Numbered from the stretch's first letter, positions 1 to 5,908 are shown. The stretch is 5,908 nucleotides of DNA from Bacteroidaceae bacterium (GCA_017472905.1 JAFUNW010000074.1:1-5908); one strand, 5' to 3'. A program made the numbers and translations. The notes: generated by a model not told the origin, from the sequence alone.

Positions 1-1242
1 CGGGGTGAGGTATTCACATCCGTAAAGCACACCGTTCAAACAGATGATGCGGTCTTCTTGAGCCACTTTGCCGGTATCAATTTTGATAACGAAGCCATCG
101 TTGTTTTCAATTAAGCCTTTTTCAATCTCTTCGGGGAAGACGATGGACGAACCGTAGAGACTGTTTAGCAACAAAGCTTGAATGGAGGCATCGGGAACTT
201 CGGCCAACTCATCGTAGTTGGGAACTTCGGGTGTACTCTTCCAATAGTCATTGAAGAAATCCATGAAGGCATCGTCTGTCGGAGCGAAAACGGTGTATGC
301 TCCCCACGAGTTGATGGCCACATTCAAGTAGCTGGTGGTCGGCCATTCGCAAGCGAGGTTCGGCATCGGTGAGTGGTAATGTTGATACAAGTCTTTGCCA
401 TTACCATACTCTTTGGTCAAATCTTCGTCCTTTTGATAATATTCATATCGGTCGAGCAATTCCAGGAAACGGGTGTACTTACCGGCATCTTCCAACTCTT
501 TGTAGATGGTGTTGAGCGGTTCCAATACATCGGTAATGCGGTAGATGTATCCGTTGCTGGTCGGTATGGCATATCCGTCCGGTTCTACGGCTGCGTTGGC
601 TACATTGAATCCATCGGCGCCTTTCCAACCGGTTTCGGGATAGAAGTATTCATAGTTCTTTTTAGCATCGATTTGCTTGGTTTGGAACATCATGTATGAA
701 AATACAGGTACGTAACGTTCCAAGTGGTATACGTTTACCAAGTTTTCGGCTGTGTCCACTTCTTGGGTCACAGGGTCTTGGCTATGGCTACGGAATTTGT
801 AATAAAGTCCGGCATTGCTCAACTTGTCTTCTTCGGTGGCTCCGTCTCCTTCTATCGGACGGAAATTAACCAACTTGTCCTTGTCGAAAGAGTAATAGAG
901 CAAGTGGTTACCGATGAGTTTCTTCACTTCGTCTACCGGCAGACTTTCAATAGTCTCTCCCGGATAGTGCTTGTTGAGATAGGCTGTCATGGCTTCATCG
1001 TCCGGAGCCATAACGGTAAGGATGCTCTTGCCTTTGACAATCGGGTCGTAGCCTCCCCGCTTGATTCCGGCCAAGAAAATGGTGTAATCCCCGCTTGACT
1101 TCAACTCATCGTAAATGGAGCCTCGAAGCCAACTCGGTTCTTCGAAATATTCTTTCATCTTATCCTCCTGACACGAGGAGAAAAAGAGGGCTGCCCCTAG
1201 AAAGAATCCGAAAGCTGTTCTTAATGTCCTAAAGCTTTTCAT
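1..1242 (-). CDS. FAS1 (fasciclin) domain lipoprotein, 3' end outside window
   Basis: The frame is open from an ATG at 1242-1240 to the left window edge: 414 codons with no stop, so the C-terminus is missing. The N-terminus is a lipoprotein signal: K2, R5 and R8, a hydrophobic stretch at about 10-21, then the lipobox FSSC with Cys24 as the lipidated residue. E26 and D27 follow, and such acidic residues are associated with surface export of Bacteroidota lipoproteins. Two FAS1 domains can be seen. The first (about 40-243) has LTVMAPDDEAM at 75-85 and ends in NGYIYRITDVLEPL (230-243). The second (about 245-414) has the canonical YTVFAPTDDAF at 316-326 and ends in NGVLYGCEYLTP (403-414). Domain 1 is about 200 residues rather than the usual 140 or so, because of an insert in its second half. 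FAS1 domains generally mediate adhesion or binding; the ligand cannot be predicted. In Bacteroides such proteins often sit beside SusC/SusD genes, which could lie further left. It is transcribed from its own region, away from the helicase unit. Confidence 0.9.
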   Translation of the reverse strand, partial: MKSFRTLRTAFGFFLGAALFFSSCQEDKMKEYFEEPSWLRGSIYDELKSSGDYTIFLAGIKRGGYDPIVKGKSILTVMAPDDEAMTAYLNKHYPGETIESLPVDEVKKLIGNHLLYYSFDKDKLVNFRPIEGDGATEEDKLSNAGLYYKFRSHSQDPVTQEVDTAENLVNVYHLERYVPVFSYMMFQTKQIDAKKNYEYFYPETGWKGADGFNVANAAVEPDGYAIPTSNGYIYRITDVLEPLNTIYKELEDAGKYTRFLELLDRYEYYQKDEDLTKEYGNGKDLYQHYHSPMPNLACEWPTTSYLNVAINSWGAYTVFAPTDDAFMDFFNDYWKSTPEVPNYDELAEVPDASIQALLLNSLYGSSIVFPEEIEKGLIENNDGFVIKIDTGKVAQEDRIICLNGVLYGCEYLTP

Positions 1243-1275
1243 TTAGATTTTTAAATTATGTTATTATTAAATTAT

Positions 1276-1290
1276 TTTACAACTTGTAAA
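1276..1290. repeat. 15-nt perfect palindrome in the lipoprotein leader
   Basis: TTTACAA-C-TTGTAAA is a perfect 7-1-7 inverted repeat, 34 nt upstream of the lipoprotein start codon and downstream of the predicted transcription start. As RNA it could form only a 6-bp A/U-rich stem with a 3-nt loop. As DNA it has the dyad symmetry of a dimeric repressor or regulator site. The role is inferred from symmetry and position only, and an AT-rich region makes chance palindromes more likely. Confidence 0.35.
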
Positions 1291-1357
1291 TTGTTTGTCT
1301 TCCGCTTCGTTTCTTTTTTACCACTTTTTCGGACAAGTGTACGATACGGATAGTTTG

Positions 1358-1365
1358 CAAATATA
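1358..1365 (-). promoter_or_regulatory. Probable -7 promoter element of the FAS1 lipoprotein gene
   Basis: Read on the minus strand this is TATATTTG, an exact match to the Bacteroides primary-sigma -7 consensus TAnnTTTG. It lies 115 nt upstream of the lipoprotein ATG, giving a predicted leader of roughly 110 nt with a start near 1350-1353. No TTTG is seen at 19-21 nt upstream, so the -33 element is weak or absent. Instead, A/T tracts (1388-1409) lie just upstream and could act as an UP-like element. Confidence 0.55.
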
Positions 1366-1488
1366 AACTTTTAAATTCAATTTAGAGTTAAAAAAAGAAT
1401 CTTTTTTTTGAAATTAAAATTCCTTAAGCCATGTAAAAAAATACCCGAACGGCTTGATTTCTACAACAAGGGGAGGGGAACTTTTTGT

Positions 1489-1496
1489 CAAACGTA
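1489..1496 (-). promoter_or_regulatory. Second, weaker leftward -7-like box
   Basis: On the minus strand this reads TACGTTTG, again fitting TAnnTTTG. No -33 TTTG is found at the expected distance. If used, it would give the lipoprotein gene a second, longer leader of about 240 nt or start a small RNA. An 8-nt motif with two free positions may easily occur by chance. Confidence 0.2.
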
Positions 1497-1498
1497 CT

Positions 1499-1515
1499 CT
1501 TTGGAATGGAGTAAG
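1499..1515. repeat. Imperfect direct repeat, copy 1
   Basis: CTTTGGAATGGAGTAAG matches the copy at 1720-1736 at 15 of 17 positions; the two differences are a swapped AG/GA. It lies just right of the -7-like box at 1489-1496. Function unknown; it could be a binding site or a remnant of duplication. Confidence 0.4.
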
Positions 1516-1688
1516 TATTTGAAGAATAACTTATTGAATGGGTGGATTTTTGTTTTCTTTTTCGCGTAATGTTATTGTTTGGGATACAATAAAGGCCAGA
1601 CCGGGTTTCTGCTTTTTTTCTTCGTTAACGTTTACGAAACGCTTGAAAGAGGATGAAATTTCGGGCGTTTTTTCTGATTTTACTGCAT

Positions 1689-1713
1689 TCTTATCTTACT
1701 TTCTAAGATAAGA
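1689..1713. repeat. Perfect 10-bp inverted repeat
   Basis: TCTTATCTTA (1689-1698) and TAAGATAAGA (1704-1713) are exact reverse complements separated by the 5-nt loop CTTTC. Neither strand has a U-tract directly after the stem, so it does not look like an intrinsic terminator. It may be an operator or an RNA stem in an unrecognised transcript. Confidence 0.5.
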
Positions 1714-1719
1714 GGAAGG

Positions 1720-1736
1720 CTTTGGAATGGGATAAG
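1720..1736. repeat. Imperfect direct repeat, copy 2
   Basis: CTTTGGAATGGGATAAG is the second copy of the 17-nt motif at 1499-1515, in the same orientation and 221 nt away. The similarity does not extend into the flanks. It begins 7 nt after the inverted repeat at 1689-1713. Confidence 0.4.
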
Positions 1737-1911
1737 CTGTAGCATTGGCATTGTGTTTATAATTCGGTATTAAAATTTGACATATTCGAGTGTCTTCTTC
1801 GTGAAACCTCTTCGGAGATTCTTGCAGATGGCGGAGAGAGAAAAAAGAGGATGTCGGATGGCTTAAAAAGCCCTTTAAAAGGAAGAAGGAAATGGGGTAA
1901 AAATTTTCTTC

Positions 1912-1961
1912 AAAAAAAACGAAAGCTGCTTCATTGGTCATCGAAGCCGCTTTCATTTTTT
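1912..1961 (-). terminator. Intrinsic terminator of the SEDS-helicase unit, possibly bidirectional
   Basis: The arms 1921-1932 (GAAAGCTGCTTC) and 1943-1954 (GAAGCCGCTTTC) pair at 11 of 12 positions around a 10-nt loop. On the minus strand the stem is followed directly by a run of eight Ts after one G (complement of 1912-1920), the normal layout of a Rho-independent terminator. It begins about 30 nt after the helicase stop codon. The plus strand also has a T-run (1956-1961) after the stem, so it could stop transcription in both directions. Confidence 0.88.
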
Positions 1962-1984
1962 GAGGGATATTTTCAGATACTTAT

Positions 1985-3862
1985 CTAGGATAGTTGCTCA
2001 CTTAGTTCGTTGATATAGTCGTAGAGCTTTTTATAGAACGGATGGCGAGTGAGTGTAGCGGAGTTCCCCAAAATGATGAGCTTCATTCGGGCACGTGTGA
2101 TGGCCACGTTCATTCGGCGGAGATCGTTCAGGAATCCGATTTGTCCCTCTTCGTTGGCTCGAACCAACGAGATGACAATGACATCGCGCTCTTGTCCTTG
2201 GAAGCCATCGACCGTATTGATGGTGATGCGTGAGAGAAAAGGCTTAAAGAACGGTGTGTGGCGGATAAGCCGGCGAAGGTATTGTACTTGCGCTTTGTAC
2301 GGAGAGATGAGACCGAAGTCGATGTTTTCTTGTAAGATTCGTTCTTTCCCGATGCGGCGGATGTAGTTTTCCAACTCTTGTAGGGAGAGCAGAGCTTCGG
2401 CTTTGTTGATGCGTCCGAAGCTTTCACCGATGAATTCTTCATGACAATCGTCTGTTTCTTTCGTATCTTTCCAGACGATGGGAAGGTCGTAATCGAGGAT
2501 CCCTCTGTATTTTACCTCTTTGGCAGCTTCGAGTTCTCCTTTGTAGAACCAGTTTGACGAGAAGCGCATGATGGCTTCGTTCATGCGGTATTGGGTACGC
2601 AAAAGGGTGACACATTCCGGTCGGTTCCTTACGATGGTTTGCATCAATGTGCATTCCAGTCCTCCTCGGGCGGCTTCGGGACATTTGATAGTGGGTGGTA
2701 ATTGGCAGTGGTCGCCGGCCAGAATCACTCGGTCGGCCTTTCGGATGGCTATCCAGCAGGCTGCTTCGAGTGCTTGTGCTGCTTCATCGATGAAAAGTGT
2801 GCCGAATTTTTGTCCGGCCAAGACTCGGTTGGCTGTTCCTGTCAAAGTGCAGGAGATGACGCGTGCTTCGTTGAAGAGCGAAGCGTTGATGCGGATTTCG
2901 AGTTCGGTGGCCCGATCTCGCAAGGCACTGATTTTCTGATGTAAATGGTCGGTGTGTCCTTTGCGGCGTTGTTGGTAGAGGTCGCGAATGGCTTTGCGGA
3001 TGCTCCACAATTGTGGGTAGTCGGGATGCGCTTCGAAACGGCGTTCGTAAGTGAAGGAGAGCATTTTGTCGTTGACTCGTGTGGGGTTTCCGATGCGGAG
3101 CACGTGGACGCCCCGGTCCACCAGTTTTTCGCTTATCCAGTCAACGGCCATGTTGCTTTGTGCACAGACCAGCACTTGGTTTTCGCGGTGGAGCGTTTCG
3201 TAGATGGCTTCAACAAGCGTGGTGGTCTTACCGGTTCCCGGAGGACCGTGTACTACGGCTACATCTTTGGCCCAAAGCACCTTGTTGACGGCTTCTTCCT
3301 GGCTGCTGTTCAGCCAAGGAAAGCGGGTAGGGGCGAAATGGAATGTAGAGGGACGTAGGGGGCCGTGAAACAGGTCGCGCAAATCGGCTAATCGGTTTCC
3401 CTTGGCTTGAATTACCTGGCGGAGCGATTCGAACATGAGCCGATAGGTCTGTTCATCGAAGTAGAGTTGCACGCCTACACGTTCGGCCGCTTGTAATTCG
3501 ACCAGTGAACCGGTGGAAGGAAGCACGGCAACCATGCGATTTTCATCGGCATAGCTGACCGTTGCGGTGAAAGAGAGGAATTTCACCCGGCCTTCCGGAT
3601 TTTGCGTGAAGAAACAGACGGGGCGGCCGTATTCGAAGTTGTGTTCGATGTCGGTATCTTCTGTTCGTTCCACCTCCACAACCAATTGATTGAGCGAGTT
3701 GTAGTAGCTTCGGCCGACAGCTAGCGGATACCAGCAAATGCCGCGTTTCACTTTGCGGGCCACCCCCATGACTTCGGTCTGTTGACGGAAGCTTTCTTTC
3801 TCGTATTCATACTCCAGACGGAGCAGCTCGTATTGTTTCTGAAGTTCACTCAGTATAGCCAT
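1985..3862 (-). CDS. SF1B helicase of the UPF1/IGHMBP2-like family
   Basis: An ATP-driven nucleic-acid helicase of 625 residues, probably cytoplasmic. All core motifs are seen (numbering from the chosen start): Q-motif LNSSQEEAV at 184-192; Walker A GPPGTGKT at 206-213; motif Ia VLVCAQSN from 230; motif II (DEAA) with D359-E360; motif III GDHCQLPP at 383-390; motif IV LLRTQYRM at 420-427; motif V VDGFQGQERD at 551-560; motif VI NVAITRAR at 585-592. The charged N-terminus (about 1-30) looks helical or coiled-coil, and the segment before the Walker A probably forms the beta-barrel typical of UPF1-like enzymes. I chose the ATG at 3862 (MAILSELQ). It lies 14 nt after the upstream stop codon, whereas an in-frame ATG at 3943 would add 27 unlikely residues translated from the end of the SEDS gene. 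No promoter is seen in the gap, so it is probably co-transcribed with that gene. The substrate (DNA or RNA) and cellular role cannot be told from sequence. Confidence 0.93.
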   Translation of the reverse strand: MAILSELQKQYELLRLEYEYEKESFRQQTEVMGVARKVKRGICWYPLAVGRSYYNSLNQLVVEVERTEDTDIEHNFEYGRPVCFFTQNPEGRVKFLSFTATVSYADENRMVAVLPSTGSLVELQAAERVGVQLYFDEQTYRLMFESLRQVIQAKGNRLADLRDLFHGPLRPSTFHFAPTRFPWLNSSQEEAVNKVLWAKDVAVVHGPPGTGKTTTLVEAIYETLHRENQVLVCAQSNMAVDWISEKLVDRGVHVLRIGNPTRVNDKMLSFTYERRFEAHPDYPQLWSIRKAIRDLYQQRRKGHTDHLHQKISALRDRATELEIRINASLFNEARVISCTLTGTANRVLAGQKFGTLFIDEAAQALEAACWIAIRKADRVILAGDHCQLPPTIKCPEAARGGLECTLMQTIVRNRPECVTLLRTQYRMNEAIMRFSSNWFYKGELEAAKEVKYRGILDYDLPIVWKDTKETDDCHEEFIGESFGRINKAEALLSLQELENYIRRIGKERILQENIDFGLISPYKAQVQYLRRLIRHTPFFKPFLSRITINTVDGFQGQERDVIVISLVRANEEGQIGFLNDLRRMNVAITRARMKLIILGNSATLTRHPFYKKLYDYINELSEQLS

Positions 3863-3876
3863 GTATCGTGTTTCGT

Positions 3877-5331
3877 TTATTGTTTCTTGTTGTATTCGGC
3901 GTTGACCCTGAGAAAGGTGAACAGCAAGAGGGTAAATCCCCAAAGCGAGGAGCCTCCGTAGCTGAAGAAGGGAAGGGGAATGCCGATGACGGGGGTCAGT
4001 CCCAAGACCATGCCTACGTTGATGAAGAGATGGAAGAGGAAGATGCTGACGAGGCAGTATCCGTAGATGCGCCCGAAGGCGTGGCTCTGTTTTTCAGCCA
4101 AGTGAAGCAGGCGCAGGATAAAGACCATGAAGAGAATGAGAATGGCGGATGAGCCGATGAATCCCATCTCTTCGCCTACGGTGCAGAAAATAAAGTCGGT
4201 ATCCTGTTCCGGAACGTATTTCAGCTTGGTTTGTGTACCGTTGAGAAAGCCTTTGCCGGTCAGTCCGCCCGAGCCGATGGCTATCTTTGACTGGTTGACG
4301 TTGTATCCGGCGTCTTTGGGGTCATCGAGCATGCCGAGCAACACTTCGATGCGTGTTTGCTGATGGTCGTCTAAAGCATTGAAAGCCCAATTGCATGAAT
4401 AAAGAAATCCTACGGAACAGACGGTGAATAAAGCTATCAGACCGTATTCCCGACTGCGTTCGCGAAGAGCCAGATAGAGAAGGTACAGTGCGATTGCCGC
4501 ACACTCAATCAGTAGAAGCCAAGTCAGGTCGAACGGGAAGACGAACTCAGAAAAGAGGATTCCCAATGTGGTGACGGATATGCTGCCGGCAAGCAGGTAG
4601 TAGATGGAGACGGATTGCTTGCCGTAGCTTCGGGTCATGCCGATGGAGAAGAGGATAATGAGCAACAGCACACAGAAATGTCCGAGTGACGTGGGCGTAT
4701 TGAGCAACGTGTCTTGTCCGAAACGAATTCCTACGACAAAATAGATGACCGCAGAGAGTCCGGAGAAAAGTATGGCTCCCGGCATGCCTTCTCGGTAAAG
4801 CACCAGAAAAAAGGCGGAGTAGACCAAGGCTGAACCGGTCTCCTTTTGGGCAATGATGAGTACCATTGGCAGCAGAATAAGCCCCACTGTACGGGCAAAG
4901 TTGTGTCCTTTGTTCAATGAAAATCCGTAAATACTCATCATTCGGGCCAAAGCGAGGGCTGTGGCATACTTGGCGAATTCGGCAGGTTGCAGGCTGACGG
5001 GACCCAGGTTTATCCAGGACATAGAGCCTTTGATGTCTCGTGCCAAGAAAGGTGTGATGAGCAGTAGAAGCATCATGGCGATGTAGAACAAGTTGGCAAA
5101 CAGTTCGTATATCTTCTCTTCCAGCATCAGCAAGATGAATCCCAGTCCCAACGAACAGCCTATCCACACCAACTGTTTGCCCGAACGTTGTTCGAAGCTG
5201 AAGAGGTCGGTTTCGCCATAGGTATAGCTGGCTCCGCAAATGCTGAACCATCCGCAAGTGACCAAAATAAGATAGAGTAGTACGGTAATCCAGTCTACCG
5301 ACTTCCAAACGCTTTCTTTCCGATATGCCAT
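3877..5331 (-). CDS. rodA: SEDS-family peptidoglycan glycosyltransferase, RodA-like
   Basis: An integral membrane protein of 484 residues in the RodA/FtsW/SpoVE family, which polymerises lipid II into glycan strands together with a class B penicillin-binding protein. Family signatures are GSMSWINLG...QPAEFAK (102-121), QKETGSALV (162-170), LDDPKDAGYN (335-344) followed by QSKIAIGSGGLTGKG (347-361), DTDFIFCTVGEEMG (377-390) and GLTPVIGIPLPFFSYGGSS (444-462). The functionally essential Asp of RodA proteins lies in the loop around 336-340. About 12-14 hydrophobic segments are visible. The stretch from about 190 to 315 holds extra membrane helices, making the protein some 100 residues longer than the roughly 370-residue E. 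coli RodA. The usual QPDLG motif reads QKETG here. RodA is favoured over FtsW by the GTQTKLKYVPEQDTDFIF segment, but no mre or PBP2 gene adjoins it. It has its own promoter upstream and a helicase gene 14 nt downstream. Confidence 0.9.
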   Translation of the reverse strand: MAYRKESVWKSVDWITVLLYLILVTCGWFSICGASYTYGETDLFSFEQRSGKQLVWIGCSLGLGFILLMLEEKIYELFANLFYIAMMLLLLITPFLARDIKGSMSWINLGPVSLQPAEFAKYATALALARMMSIYGFSLNKGHNFARTVGLILLPMVLIIAQKETGSALVYSAFFLVLYREGMPGAILFSGLSAVIYFVVGIRFGQDTLLNTPTSLGHFCVLLLIILFSIGMTRSYGKQSVSIYYLLAGSISVTTLGILFSEFVFPFDLTWLLLIECAAIALYLLYLALRERSREYGLIALFTVCSVGFLYSCNWAFNALDDHQQTRIEVLLGMLDDPKDAGYNVNQSKIAIGSGGLTGKGFLNGTQTKLKYVPEQDTDFIFCTVGEEMGFIGSSAILILFMVFILRLLHLAEKQSHAFGRIYGYCLVSIFLFHLFINVGMVLGLTPVIGIPLPFFSYGGSSLWGFTLLLFTFLRVNAEYNKKQ

Positions 5332-5349
5332 AGGTTTCTTAAAAGGAAC

Positions 5350-5377
5350 AACACTTTCCGCAGCGGCGAAAAGTGTT
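5350..5377 (-). promoter_or_regulatory. Strong hairpin between nrdG and rodA
   Basis: On the minus strand two 12-nt arms, AACACTTTTCGC and GCGGAAAGTGTT, pair fully (one G-U) around the 4-nt loop CGCT. The stem starts one base after the -7 box, so the predicted rodA transcript would begin inside its first arm and keep most of the stem at its 5' end. Transcripts coming from nrdG would contain all of it, followed by GTTCCTTTT, a poor U-tract. It could be a weak nrdG terminator, a 5'-stabilising stem or a protein site. Confidence 0.6.
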
Positions 5378-5378
5378 G

Positions 5379-5409
5379 CAAAGTTAGGTAGTTTCCTTGA
5401 ATTGGCAAA
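5379..5409 (-). promoter_or_regulatory. Bacteroides-type promoter for rodA and the helicase gene
   Basis: On the minus strand TTTG (complement of 5406-5409) is followed after exactly 19 nt by TAACTTTG (complement of 5379-5386). Both elements and the spacing fit the Bacteroides consensus TTTG-N19-21-TAnnTTTG. Transcription should start near 5371-5374, giving a leader of about 40 nt before the rodA ATG at 5331. It lies wholly in the gap after the nrdG stop codon, so rodA need not depend on the nrdG transcript. Confidence 0.75.
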
Positions 5410-5425
5410 GGGGAAAAAGGAAATG

Positions 5426-5908
5426 CTACTCCCAAAGAATGGTTTTCTTCTCTTTGAGAGAACGTTGGACGTCTACAAGACGTTGATTGCTGCTTCCTCG
5501 GAAGCGGAGTTGCTCGTCTCGCAGGTCTTGAACGAACGGACCGTCTACCAACACATCGATGTATTTCAGCATCTCCGCTTGTGCCGGCATGCGAATCACC
5601 TCTTCAAACAGATAGCCTGTGTAGCACCAGATGGTTTTTCCGCTCCGCTTTTTAATGGCGCGGGCCAGTTCGGTAAATCCTTCCGGTTGCATCATGGGGT
5701 CTCCGCCTGTGAACGTGACGTCTGCGAACGGGTCTCCCAGGATGGGGGAGAGAATCTCTTCCATGCTCATGCGCTGTCCGGCTCGGATGTCCCACGATTG
5801 CGGATTGTGGCAACCCTGGCAACGGTGGGTACAGCCTGCGGCATATATCGCAGTGCGGATGCCCGGCCCGTCAACCATTGTTTCTTCGATTATTCGGAGA
5901 ATGGCAAG
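5426..5908 (-). CDS. nrdG: Anaerobic ribonucleotide reductase activase, 5' end outside window
   Basis: A radical SAM enzyme that uses a [4Fe-4S] cluster and S-adenosylmethionine to place the glycyl radical on the class III reductase NrdD, allowing dNTP synthesis without oxygen. Counting from the window edge, the cluster motif CTHRCQGC gives C26, C30 and C33; VDGPGIRT (12-19) and HNPQSW (34-39) are typical of NrdG, and TGGDP (67-71) is the SAM-binding GGE-type motif. The frame stays open to base 5908 and reads LAILRIIEET before the first internal Met (M11, ATG at 5878). That matches the family's N-terminus, so the true start lies just beyond the edge and the ATG at 5878 is internal. The 160 visible residues are close to the normal length of about 155-165, so little is missing. 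The partner gene nrdD would be expected upstream, outside the window. Confidence 0.93.
   Translation of the reverse strand, partial: LAILRIIEETMVDGPGIRTAIYAAGCTHRCQGCHNPQSWDIRAGQRMSMEEILSPILGDPFADVTFTGGDPMMQPEGFTELARAIKKRSGKTIWCYTGYLFEEVIRMPAQAEMLKYIDVLVDGPFVQDLRDEQLRFRGSSNQRLVDVQRSLKEKKTILWE

Larger units (their letters stand above)
1243..1984. other. Non-coding AT-rich intergenic region (about 740 nt)
   Basis: This region separates the helicase stop codon from the start of the FAS1 lipoprotein gene. I find no convincing protein gene and no tRNA or rRNA in it. It contains, from right to left, the helicase terminator, small inverted repeats at 1860-1872 and 1872-1882, a 17-nt imperfect direct repeat, a 9-10 bp inverted repeat, short palindromes at 1623-1641, two leftward -7-like boxes and a palindrome in the presumed lipoprotein leader. 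Much of it is poly-A/T-rich. It is long for a gap between two same-strand genes in such genomes, so an unrecognised small RNA or a long regulated leader is possible. Confidence 0.8.

Noticed and set aside
178..1098. Three plus-strand frames of 64-124 codons across the left region
   Set aside because: They are antisense to the FAS1 lipoprotein, whose motifs and signal peptide show that the minus strand is the coding one.
1590..1621. Possible terminator: CAGA/TCTG stem followed by a T-run on the plus strand
   Set aside because: The stem is only 4 bp before a bulge, and no plus-strand gene lies upstream.
1623..1641. CGTTAACG palindrome and CGTTT-ACG-AAACG inverted repeat
   Set aside because: They are short and isolated, with no promoter next to them; too likely by chance to call an operator.
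1860..1882. Small stems GGCTT-AAA-AAGCC and CCTTT-A-AAAGG as a backup terminator
   Set aside because: The stems are 5 bp, A/T-rich and not followed by a U-tract in the direction of transcription.
1402..1919. TTTTTTTTGAA (1402-1412) and TTCAAAAAAAA (1909-1919) as ends of an invertible segment
   Set aside because: Both are low-complexity homopolymer tracts, the right copy is explained by the terminator U-run, and no recombinase gene is near.
1696..1956. An 86-codon minus-strand reading frame after the helicase gene
   Set aside because: Its first codons are translated from the terminator stem and U-tract, it lies downstream of the stop signal, and the product looks like no protein family.
4547..5308. 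A 253-codon frame inside rodA on the same strand
   Set aside because: It lies wholly within the clear SEDS coding frame, its product is rich in Arg and His with no domain, and it is an out-of-frame shadow.

Overview
The window looks like chromosomal DNA of an anaerobic Bacteroidota, most likely a Bacteroides-type gut commensal. Four things suggest this. Two promoter-like sites match the Bacteroides -7 consensus TAnnTTTG, one of them with a TTTG -33 element at 19 nt. The start codons lack Shine-Dalgarno sequences and sit in A/T-rich leaders. There is a FAS1-domain lipoprotein with acidic residues just after the lipobox cysteine. There is also an oxygen-sensitive class III ribonucleotide reductase activase.

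All four recognisable genes lie on the minus strand, so they are read from right to left. At the right edge is the activase gene nrdG (5426-5908), whose first few codons are outside the window. A 94-nt gap follows, holding a complete promoter (5379-5409) and a 12-bp hairpin (5350-5377). This promoter should drive a two-gene unit. The first gene is a RodA/FtsW-family SEDS peptidoglycan polymerase (3877-5331). The second, 14 nt further on, is an SF1B UPF1/IGHMBP2-like DNA/RNA helicase (1985-3862). The unit ends at a strong intrinsic terminator (1912-1961).

An AT-rich region of about 740 nt without a convincing gene follows (1243-1984). It holds the terminator, a perfect inverted repeat, an imperfect 17-nt direct repeat, two -7-like boxes facing left and a 15-nt palindrome. 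At the left edge, a lipoprotein with two FAS1 domains (1-1242) starts at 1242 and runs out of the window. It is open from its start codon to base 1, so it is an incomplete gene.

The genes do not form one pathway: dNTP synthesis without oxygen, cell-wall elongation, nucleic-acid unwinding and a probable surface adhesin-like lipoprotein. Only the SEDS gene and the helicase are clearly arranged as an operon. I see no mobile element, CRISPR array, tRNA or rRNA, and no evidence for a new multi-gene system. The points most worth a second look are the promoter-abutting hairpin, the SEDS protein with a large extra membrane block outside an mre cluster, its pairing with a helicase, and the unexplained intergenic region.
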